From CAZNVB01 sp964651495 (GTDB lineage: Bacteria; Acidobacteriota; Aminicenantia; Aminicenantales; UBA8522), in the NCBI GenBank assembly GCA_964651495.1, contig CAZYWP010000116.1:1-10138 (forward strand): DNA of 10,138 bases, given 5' to 3'. The number at the start of each line of letters is the position of its first letter. Position 1 is the stretch's first letter. The notes beneath the pieces were generated by a model. That model saw nothing but the letters and a program-made list of their open reading frames with translations. It did no database searches and was not told the DNA's origin. A program made the position numbers and the translations under genes. This document shows positions 1 to 5,253 of the stretch, piece after piece.

Positions 1-302
1 TCCAGAAGGGACAGACCGTTTATGCTTTTCTTGGATATACGGAACAGTCCCGGTTTAACGGCTATTCCTCCGTTTTCGAACAGACCATGGGTCGATTTTA
101 CAACTTGACGGATCCTAGTAAAATCAACGTCAAACCCGATCGGCTGGCAGCAAAAAGAACCACGACTCAAGGGAGCTTACGCCAGGCCCTCCAGAAATTC
201 GGCGGGCCGGAGGATAAATTGGAAGCCCTGGCGATCATCAATGGGATGAAGCTCAATGATACCGTTCCTGGCAATACAATCCTAAAACTCGTCGTGAAAT
301 AA
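1..302 (+). CDS. M48-family metalloprotease, C-terminal fragment (5' end outside window)
   Basis: The open frame enters from the left edge (first full codon at position 3) and runs 99 residues to TAA at 300-302. No zinc-binding HExxH motif is visible, so the catalytic part lies upstream. The visible tail (QTVYAFLGYTEQSRFNGY, then a linker, then a LysM-like end with KFGGPEDKLEALAIINGM and VPGNTILKLV) resembles the C-terminal region of BepA/YfgC-like predicted Zn-dependent proteases: a segment on the protein's effect or size, then a basic linker and a LysM-like end. Such proteins act in the envelope, often on outer-membrane protein quality control. The ATG at 87 is internal and not the real start, because coding continues in frame upstream. 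The family call rests on tail resemblance from memory, so it is moderate. It converges on the gene ending at 483, with 180 bases between that hold no gene I can see. Confidence 0.62.
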   Translation, partial: QKGQTVYAFLGYTEQSRFNGYSSVFEQTMGRFYNLTDPSKINVKPDRLAAKRTTTQGSLRQALQKFGGPEDKLEALAIINGMKLNDTVPGNTILKLVVK

Positions 303-482
303 GCTTTTTCCCAACCCCATCCAAGGTCCTCGCGGGCGGAGATCGAGGCCAGCGAGGAATTGATCCAATATAGTGGAGATATTTGATGTGGCTTCGAAAA
401 AAGCCATCCAAACCTGGAATCTCCCGCTTGAGAAAAAGGACGTTATCCTTGATAAGAGGCAGAACCAGGGGTGGACTAAGGT

Positions 483-1265
483 TTAGTTCTTTTTTAGCCT
501 CAGACCGCCGCTGCCCCAAACCCGCTGGTCGAACTGGACGGCGACCAGCTCATTGTTCTCAAGCCGAAAGACGAGAGGCGCCCTCTGGGCACGCCGGATC
601 CGTCCCTGGCGTCTGGTGCTGACCGTGATGGTGCCGTCCGGGTTATCCGTCCAGCTCCCCTGCTCGGTTACGGTCGCCTGGCCCTGAGAATAAACCTGCG
701 TTAGCAAGGCCGTTCTGTCCTCGTTCAAGGTCAGCGTGACCGTCCGCAACACTCCAGAAGATAAAGCGATCTCTCCACTAAAGGTGCCGACGTAGCCCGG
801 CTTCTGCTCGGTTTGTTCTTCAGCCAATCGGGATTGGTAGGCGGACGGGAGCTGGTTGGTAAAATAGATGCGCCGAACCTCGGCGATAGGCACCTCCTCC
901 TTGGAGTCAAATTGGAAAACACGCCGGGTTGAGCTAAAATCGACAATCCGGCCGGAGGTGCTCCGGTCGTTCCTGAAGAAAAGGTAGTGTTGGTCTTTTT
1001 CCAGCCTTGTTCTCTCTTCTGGAAAATTCCAGTTGGTGTTAACGAAATTGACCATCCAGATCCGGTGGAGGGCAAACTCCTGCCCGTCCCTGAGCTGCAG
1101 GACGAGCCTGGTGCTGGAAATGTCCACGACCTCACCAACGATCATCCCGCCGTCCTGCATGAATAGGGCGGCCCTCCCAGCACTCAGATCCTCGGCTGGA
1201 AGGGATTTCGGGGAAAGACACAATCCGAAAGCCATAATCACGATCCACCGCCAGGTTTTTTTCAT
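483..1265 (-). CDS. Secreted protein with tandem 61-residue-period repeat and NlpE-like C-terminal domain
   Basis: A 260-residue protein of unknown function. Residues 1-24 form a Sec signal peptide: KK, a hydrophobic core, and a likely cut after SLPA before ED. The Cys at 16 has no proper lipobox, so a lipoprotein is unlikely. Residues 34-76 and 95-137 are two copies of one unit: GEVVDISSTR at 44 and GRIVDFSSTR at 105, each followed by a beta-rich stretch ending in VNFVN or IYFTN. The shape suggests paired small beta barrels (inference). Residues 158-258 (YVGTFSGEIAL, then VTLTLNEDRTALL, EQGSWTDNPDGTITV and LENNELVAVQFD) resemble the NlpE/META-type lipocalin-like barrel. I chose the start at 1265 over the upstream in-frame start at 1310 because a GGAGGTGA ribosome site sits just before it, the signal peptide begins there, and a promoter covers the longer version. 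It probably acts in the periplasm or at the outer membrane. Confidence 0.75.
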   Translation of the reverse strand: MKKTWRWIVIMAFGLCLSPKSLPAEDLSAGRAALFMQDGGMIVGEVVDISSTRLVLQLRDGQEFALHRIWMVNFVNTNWNFPEERTRLEKDQHYLFFRNDRSTSGRIVDFSSTRRVFQFDSKEEVPIAEVRRIYFTNQLPSAYQSRLAEEQTEQKPGYVGTFSGEIALSSGVLRTVTLTLNEDRTALLTQVYSQGQATVTEQGSWTDNPDGTITVSTRRQGRIRRAQRAPLVFRLENNELVAVQFDQRVWGSGGLRLKKN

Positions 1266-1267
1266 GG

Positions 1268-1275
1268 TCACCTCC
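1268..1275 (-). promoter_or_regulatory. Ribosome binding site that fixes the start at 1265
   Basis: On the minus strand GGAGGTGA is followed by CC and then ATG. The GGAGG core is five bases from the start codon. This is the strongest Shine-Dalgarno sequence in the window and supports the 260-residue form over the longer frame. Confidence 0.75.
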
Positions 1276-1281
1276 GCTTCT

Positions 1282-1310
1282 ATTATAGAAAATTCGCACC
1301 GGACTGACAA
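1282..1310 (-). promoter_or_regulatory. Near-consensus sigma70-type promoter for the secreted protein
   Basis: The minus strand shows a -35 box TTGTCA (1305-1310, five of six), a spacer of exactly 17 bases, and a perfect -10 box TATAAT (1282-1287). Transcription would begin near 1275, giving a leader of only about ten bases that still holds the ribosome site. It lies in the 121-base gap after the ABC transporter gene, so the secreted protein probably has its own transcript. Inferred from sequence only. Confidence 0.65.
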
Positions 1311-1386
1311 CGCGGAGACTCATATCCTTATGAATATGCCGCCGTCGTTCCATGTCGAGTTCCTCGTTTTCGCGTTTTCGCGGAAT

Positions 1387-3378
1387 TCAGGACCGCTCTT
1401 CGGCCCGCCCCGGCCGGAACTGGGTTTCGTACAGGGAAGCGTAGAGGCCGCCCTTGGCCAGGAGCTCCGCGTGCGTGCCCTGCTCGACCAGGCGGCCGGC
1501 CTCCAGCACCAGGATGATGTCCGCGGCCAGGATGGTGCTCAGGCGGTGGGCGATGACCAGGCTCGTCCGGCTCTTCATGATGCCCTCCAAAGCCTGTTGG
1601 ATCAGCGCCTCGGACTGGCTGTCCAGCGAAGACGTGGCCTCGTCCAGCACGAGGATGCGAGGGTCCTTGAGGATGACGCGGGCGATGGCGACGCGTTGCT
1701 TCTCGCCCCCTGAGAGGCGGTAGCCGCGGTTGCCCACGACGGTGTCATAGCCTTCGGGCAGACCGGCGATGAAGTCGTGGATGTTCGCCGCGCTGCAGGC
1801 CGCCTCGATCGCGGCCGGGGTGGCGTCCGGCCTGGCGTAGAGGAGGTTGGCCCGGATGGTGTCGTTAAACAGGAAGGTTTCCTGCGTCACCATGCCGATC
1901 TGCGCCGCTAGAGTGCTCATGGCCAGACCGCGCAAGTCGTGGCCGTCGATGCTGATGACGCCGCTCGTCGGGTCGTAGAGCCGGGGCAGCAGGTAGGTGA
2001 CCGTGGTCTTTCCCGCCCCGCTCGGCCCCACCAGGGCGGCCAGCTGCCCGGGCTTGATCTCGAAGCTGAGGTCGCGGAGAGCCCAGCGTTCGGCGGCGGG
2101 GGGCTGATGGGCCGGAGTCTGTTCGGGGGATTGCGAATTGGACGTTTGTAGCTTCCCCCCCTCTTGCGAGAGAGGAGGGGCCATGCCCCGGCCGCGCTGG
2201 CCGAAGCGGACCACCTCGCTCAGCCCCGTGGCCTCCGTCGCGTTCTCCTCCGGCCGATAGCTGAACGATACGCCCGAAAAACGCACGTATCCCCGGACGG
2301 ACTTCAGTGTCAGCGCGTCCGCCCGCTCCTCGATCTCCATCGGCAGGTCCAGGACCTCGAAGACCCGCTCGAAGCTGACCAGCGAGGTGGCCAGGTCCAT
2401 GCGGGCGTTGGTCAGCGCCGAGAGCGGTCCGTAGAGCATCCCCAGGTACGCCGTGAAGGCGACGATGGTGCCGATGGTGAAGCCGGCCCCGCGCAGGACC
2501 AGCAGGCCGCCGACCCAAAATACCACCACCGTCCCGACCGCGCTGATCAGGCTCACCGTCAGGAAGAACCAGCGCATCATGAAGGCCTGCCGTACGCCGG
2601 CCCGGCGCACGCGGTCCGCCCGGCCGCCGAACCGCGCCACCTCGAGGGCCGCGCGGCCGAACAGCTTGACAAGCAGCGCGCCGCTGACGTTCAGGGTCTC
2701 GTCCATCATGGCGTTCATCTCGGCGTTGAGCGTCATCTGCTCGCGCACGACGGCGCGCAGCCGCTTGCCCAGGAGGCGCGCCGGGACCAGGAAGAGCGGC
2801 AGCACGCCGATGGCCAGCAGCGTCAGCCGCCACTCCAGCCGCAGCATGATCACCAGCGCGCTGACCAGCGTGATGGAGTTGGTGAACACGTCGACGATCG
2901 TGCCGCTGACCGCCCTCTGGGCGCCGATGACGTCGTTGTTCAGCCGCGAGAGCAGCTCGCCGGTCTTGATGTGGGTGAAGAAGCGCAGGGACATGCGGTG
3001 CAGATGGTCGAACAGCTCCGTCCGCAGGTCGCAGATGATCCCCTCGCCCACGGACGCGCCGAGGTAGCGTTGGGCCACTCCCAACAGCCCGTTGACCAGG
3101 GGGACGGCCAGCATGCCCAGGGCGAGCAAGGTCAGCCGCTGGAAGTCGCGTTCCGGCAGGGCCCGGTCGATGAGGTCGCGCACGAGCAGCGGAGGCGCCA
3201 GTCCGAGCAGGGTCACGACCAGGATCAGGAGCAGCATGGCCGCGATGCGGCCGAGGTAGGGGCGACCGTAGGCCAAGGCGCGCCGGATCAACGCCCGGCT
3301 GATCTCCGGACGATCCTGCTCCTCGTCATAGCGCAGAAAGGGCCGCCAGCCGCCGTTAGGCATGGAAAGAAACCCCAT
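1387..3378 (-). CDS. ABC exporter, fused permease and ATPase (MsbA/lipid or drug exporter type)
   Basis: A 663-residue half-transporter that would work as a homodimer in the inner membrane, using ATP to export a lipid or hydrophobic compound; the substrate cannot be told. Residues 40-330 form the six-helix membrane domain, with hydrophobic runs near 45-62, 81-101, 160-180, 184-203, 270-295 and 300-320. The ATPase follows: A-loop Tyr374, Walker A GPSGAGKTT (451-459), Q-loop Gln499, signature LSGGE (555-559), Walker B ILVLDE (575-580) and switch His611. All catalytic residues are present. The odd part is about 50 residues between Tyr374 and ALRDLSF (433-439), where relatives have about ten; it is Pro/Gln/Ser-rich and encodes a DNA hairpin. 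The start is either Met1 (3378) or Met6 (3363); neither has a strong ribosome site. A promoter is visible 46-74 bases upstream. Confidence 0.93.
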   Translation of the reverse strand: MGFLSMPNGGWRPFLRYDEEQDRPEISRALIRRALAYGRPYLGRIAAMLLLILVVTLLGLAPPLLVRDLIDRALPERDFQRLTLLALGMLAVPLVNGLLGVAQRYLGASVGEGIICDLRTELFDHLHRMSLRFFTHIKTGELLSRLNNDVIGAQRAVSGTIVDVFTNSITLVSALVIMLRLEWRLTLLAIGVLPLFLVPARLLGKRLRAVVREQMTLNAEMNAMMDETLNVSGALLVKLFGRAALEVARFGGRADRVRRAGVRQAFMMRWFFLTVSLISAVGTVVVFWVGGLLVLRGAGFTIGTIVAFTAYLGMLYGPLSALTNARMDLATSLVSFERVFEVLDLPMEIEERADALTLKSVRGYVRFSGVSFSYRPEENATEATGLSEVVRFGQRGRGMAPPLSQEGGKLQTSNSQSPEQTPAHQPPAAERWALRDLSFEIKPGQLAALVGPSGAGKTTVTYLLPRLYDPTSGVISIDGHDLRGLAMSTLAAQIGMVTQETFLFNDTIRANLLYARPDATPAAIEAACSAANIHDFIAGLPEGYDTVVGNRGYRLSGGEKQRVAIARVILKDPRILVLDEATSSLDSQSEALIQQALEGIMKSRTSLVIAHRLSTILAADIILVLEAGRLVEQGTHAELLAKGGLYASLYETQFRPGRAEERS
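2155..2180. repeat. Hairpin sequence inside the ABC transporter ATPase insert
   Basis: Bases 2155-2164 and 2171-2180 are complementary in nine of ten positions (one C/A mismatch) around a six-base loop. On the coding strand this gives the residues APPLSQEGG, followed by a Gln/Ser/Pro-rich stretch unlike the rest of the protein. The whole insert spans roughly 2089-2244. It has the look of an intergenic-style palindromic repeat that landed in frame and was tolerated in a surface loop. No second copy was seen in this window. Confidence 0.55.
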
Positions 3379-3396
3379 CGAGGTGTGATGTGTGCG

Positions 3397-3639
3397 TTAG
3401 GCGCATGAGATACAAAGGACAGAATAGTAACACCTGAAGGACGTGCGGTCAACAACGGGCATCGGCCGGGACGATAATTCGGACGGATCAATCTTCACCC
3501 CCACCTCGTGCGTCCCGCCCTCGCTCACCAGAAAATGCAGGTGGGGGGTAGCAACACCAGACGCTTCAAAATTCTTGATTTTTCGGTGTTTTTTGTGAAC
3601 CGGAACCTGTCCAATTTCGTCAGCTATATTGATGCTCAC
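3397..3639 (-). CDS. Unassigned small open frame, possibly a decayed gene
   Basis: An 80-residue frame from GTG at 3639 to TAA at 3397. I do not recognise it. The middle, PHLHFLVSEGGTHEVGVKID, reads like a real beta-rich protein segment and faintly recalls DUF2278-like sequences, but the match is too weak to assign. There is no ribosome site before the GTG, a stop lies two codons upstream of it, and the last third carries the ABC transporter promoter. It sits in a stretch of broken genes, so a remnant is more likely than a working gene. Confidence 0.2.
   Translation of the reverse strand: MSINIADEIGQVPVHKKHRKIKNFEASGVATPHLHFLVSEGGTHEVGVKIDPSELSSRPMPVVDRTSFRCYYSVLCISCA
3424..3452 (-). promoter_or_regulatory. 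Probable sigma70-type promoter of the ABC transporter
   Basis: The minus strand has TTGACC (3447-3452, five of six to the -35 consensus), a 17-base spacer and TACTAT (3424-3429, four of six to the -10 consensus). Transcription would start near 3417, leaving a leader of about 40 bases before the start at 3378. It overlaps the end of the unassigned frame 3397-3639. Confidence 0.5.
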
Positions 3640-3668
3640 GTATTATCTATCTATCAGAAGAGGTTTTT

Positions 3669-4094
3669 ATGTCCAGGCGAAAAAATGATGTCCTCAGTAG
3701 TGCGGCGGAGTCTATGAGTGGCTGGCCCAAGCCTTTGCCTCCTACGGGTTGGCATCGTACCTTGGCCCAGGCAGATCCAGCTTTGTTACAAAAGGCCACC
3801 ATTCCGGTGGAAAAAATCAAGGCGCCGATTCTTCTGGTCTCGGGCACAGACGACCAGACCTGGCCGGCCGACGAGTTCTGCCGGGAAATTGTGGCCAAGC
3901 TTCAAAAAAACCGTTTCCCCTACGAGGTCAAACACATAAGCCACGAGGGCGCAGGACATATGTCTTTTCTTCCCTTTCTCATCCCAGCTAACAGGGGGGG
4001 AATCAGCGGCGGCAGCCCCCAGGCGGATGCGCGGGTGGGCTTTATCTCCTGGGAAGAGACCATCGCCTTCCTCCGCAGGCACTTGGGTCGGTGA
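3669..4094 (+). pseudogene. BAAT-type acyl-CoA thioester hydrolase, C-terminal half only
   Basis: The frame gives 141 residues that match the end of the alpha/beta-hydrolase domain found in acyl-CoA thioester hydrolases and bile acid-CoA:amino acid N-acyltransferases. Visible parts are WPKPLPPTGW (19-28), IPVEKIKAPILLVSG (45-59) with the acid Asp62 in SGTDDQTWPA, and the catalytic His97 in EGAGHMS. The nucleophile elbow (GxSxG) that should come earlier is missing, and an in-frame stop lies 13 codons before the ATG (3630-3632), so no N-terminal part can be read through. The full domain is about 200 residues. An AGAGG five bases before the ATG could start translation, but the product could not be a complete hydrolase. 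It lies head-on against another broken gene. Confidence 0.6.
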
Positions 4095-4103
4095 TGATTC
4101 GGG

Positions 4104-4211
4104 CCCAAGCTCGGTGACGGTTTTTTTGGCGTCGGCATCGTTTCAGCAGATGAACATGTCCGGCGGGCCTCCGGGGAACTGCGGTTTGACCATGCGCGGG
4201 TTGCCGAGGGA
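4104..4211 (-). pseudogene. Fragment of an F420/NADP-type dinucleotide-binding oxidoreductase with an in-frame stop
   Basis: Read on the minus strand from 4211, the frame gives SLGNPRMVKPQFPGGPPD, then MFIC, a TGA at 4143-4145, then NDADAKKTVTELG. I recognise this as the middle of NADPH-dependent F420 reductase-like Rossmann proteins, where MFIC is normally followed by Gly-Asn-Asp-Ala. A single G-to-T change (GGA to TGA) would explain the stop. Both ends are missing: one side meets the 108-bp repeat at 4212, the other runs into the hydrolase remnant near 4100. It is too short and broken to be functional. The assignment is from memory of the family. Confidence 0.5.
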
Positions 4212-4319
4212 TAAGAAACTCCTTTTCTGCCGTGCCGGTTGAATGAGCGTTCGATGGCTAATTTTTCCTCATCCTATCGTTAGGGATGATCAATCGGCGC
4301 GTCGACGGATGTCAAGTTG
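4212..4319 (-). repeat. 108-bp dispersed repeat, copy A
   Basis: It aligns without gaps to 7630-7737 in the same orientation, with 81 of 108 bases equal (75 percent, counted by hand). The best conserved blocks are TAAGAAACT at the left edge, ATGAGCGTT, the palindrome at 4269-4289 and TGTCAAGTTG at the right edge. Read on the minus strand it begins with TTGACA (4310-4315) and, 18 bases on, GATCAT (4286-4291), a weak promoter-like pair. Its left edge touches the oxidoreductase remnant. It encodes no protein I can see. Confidence 0.75.
4269..4289. promoter_or_regulatory. Palindrome in repeat copy A
   Basis: The arm TCATCCTA (4269-4276) pairs with TA-GGATGA (4281-4289, one bulged G) around the loop TCGT. 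In copy B the seventh pair is C-G instead of T-A, a compensated change, which argues that the pairing or symmetry is selected. It overlaps the -10-like box, as an operator would. Confidence 0.5.
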
Positions 4320-4368
4320 GAATCTACGCCCACCATTTTTTATCATTCCTGACGCAGCAAGGAAGTAC

Positions 4369-4390
4369 AATGGGCGCATGAATGCCCATT
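4369..4390. repeat. Short perfect inverted repeat in the AT-rich gap 4320-4480
   Basis: AATGGGC (4369-4375) and GCCCATT (4384-4390) form a seven-base stem with an eight-base loop. No T-run follows on either strand, so a terminator is not supported. Nothing else is visible between the repeat and the end of the sigma factor gene. Confidence 0.35.
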
Positions 4391-4480
4391 CAGCCACCGC
4401 AGCAGAAAACGAAATTTTAACTTTAAATTCTTATCTTTGATCGAGAAATATTGTGAATTACAAGACAACCCGGTTTCCTT

Positions 4481-4999
4481 TTATGTCTTCTTTTCGGCTT
4501 TCTCCACAGGCAGGTTTTTCACCAGCTTTTTGAGGGTGTTTCGCGCTGTCTTGATCCATGTGTTCATCGTTCCTGTGGAAATGCCGTAAATCTGGGCGAT
4601 TTCACTGAGAGGCAGGTCTAGGTAATAATACAGGTACAGGATGTCGGCATATTTCGGCTTCAGCTTTTTAAGGAGTCTTGCGACCAGCCTGACCCGCTCC
4701 TGGTTTTCCACATGGAGATAGGGATCAAAATCACGGCTGGGCTCGGGAATCTGGCTCAGGATTTTCTTTTTTTGCCGGATGTGATCGATAATCTTGTTGG
4801 TCGTAACAGAATAAATAAATGTTCCCAAAGAGCTTTCCCCCCGGAATTTTTCCTGGCGGAGAGATTCGATGACCGCGACCAGGATTTCGCTGGCGACATC
4901 TTCCCAATCGGGTGTGGATCGCCCGATCGAGTTTTTCACCCGAAAACTGATCTGGGGCCAGTATTTGAGAAGGACTTCTTCCAGGTCAGGAGCTTTCAT
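4481..4999 (-). CDS. ECF-type RNA polymerase sigma factor
   Basis: A 172-residue protein of the usual length for extracytoplasmic-function sigma factors. Region 2 lies at about 9-79: the core-binding helix follows DWEDVASEILVAVIESL (31-47), and the -10-recognising helix is near TFIYSVTTNKIIDHIRQKKK (60-79). Region 4 spans about 105-158, with the helix-turn-helix LSEIAQIYGIS (131-141) followed by TMNTWIKTARNTLKKL, which reads the -35 box. It would direct polymerase to a small set of promoters in the cytoplasm. No anti-sigma gene is adjacent; the nearest gene upstream on this strand is the Ser/Thr kinase, so control by phosphorylation or by the kinase's tail is possible but only inferred. Start at 4999 has only a weak purine stretch as ribosome site. 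No clear promoter was found in the 250-base gap before it. Confidence 0.9.
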   Translation of the reverse strand: MKAPDLEEVLLKYWPQISFRVKNSIGRSTPDWEDVASEILVAVIESLRQEKFRGESSLGTFIYSVTTNKIIDHIRQKKKILSQIPEPSRDFDPYLHVENQERVRLVARLLKKLKPKYADILYLYYYLDLPLSEIAQIYGISTGTMNTWIKTARNTLKKLVKNLPVEKAEKKT

Positions 5000-5175
5000 T
5001 TCGTCGTTTCTTCGTTACAAATTTGCTGTTTCCAGATGCAAGGTCACACTTGCCCTGAAATAGGACCCGATTTCCATTTCCAAATAGATTATGGGAAGTT
5101 TTTAAGGAAGACTATCGCCCTTTAGAAGGATTTGCGGGGTGATTTTAGGGCGTTTCTATGATCTTGCGAAACATG

Positions 5176-5253
5176 CTCCATCTTCCCGTCGAGCTGCCGG
5201 ACCAGGTCGGCCACGACCTGAAATCCAAGCCGCTCTGAGCGCTGGACGTCAAT
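5176..5253 (-). pseudogene. 3'-end scrap of a histidine kinase gene
   Basis: This 78-base stretch matches 7819-7896, inside the histidine kinase gene, without gaps at 67 of 78 bases (86 percent); the first 32 bases (5176-5207) are identical. Its minus-strand frame reads IDVQRSERLGFQVVADLVRQ then LDGKME, against IDVQRSERFGLQVVTDLVRQ in the intact gene. Similarity ends sharply at KME, before the final GTEFRITF, and the frame runs on with unrelated residues to TAA at 5122. On the other side it overlaps the last codons of the Ser/Thr kinase. It has no start and cannot be functional; it marks a past duplication or recombination. Confidence 0.8.

Noticed and set aside
327..406. Possible bidirectional terminator between the convergent genes (arms 327-333/352-358, and 389-394/401-406)
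   Set aside because: Stems are only six or seven bases, one has an 18-base loop, and no T-run follows on either strand.
2164..3408. Open frame of 414 residues on the plus strand
   Set aside because: Antisense to the ABC transporter; its composition (Gln, Arg, Asp, His rich) is typical of a shadow frame.
4212..4319. Repeat copies as CRISPR repeats or insertion sequence ends
   Set aside because: Only two copies 3.4 kb apart, same orientation, no spacers, and no transposase between them.
4027..4440. Small plus-strand frames at 4027-4242 and 4243-4440
   Set aside because: They cross the reductase remnant, the repeat and the AT-rich gap, have no ribosome sites and no protein-like motifs.
5116..5152. 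Inverted repeat CGCCCT/AGGGCG downstream of the Ser/Thr kinase
   Set aside because: Six-base stem with a 25-base loop and no T-run; likely chance.
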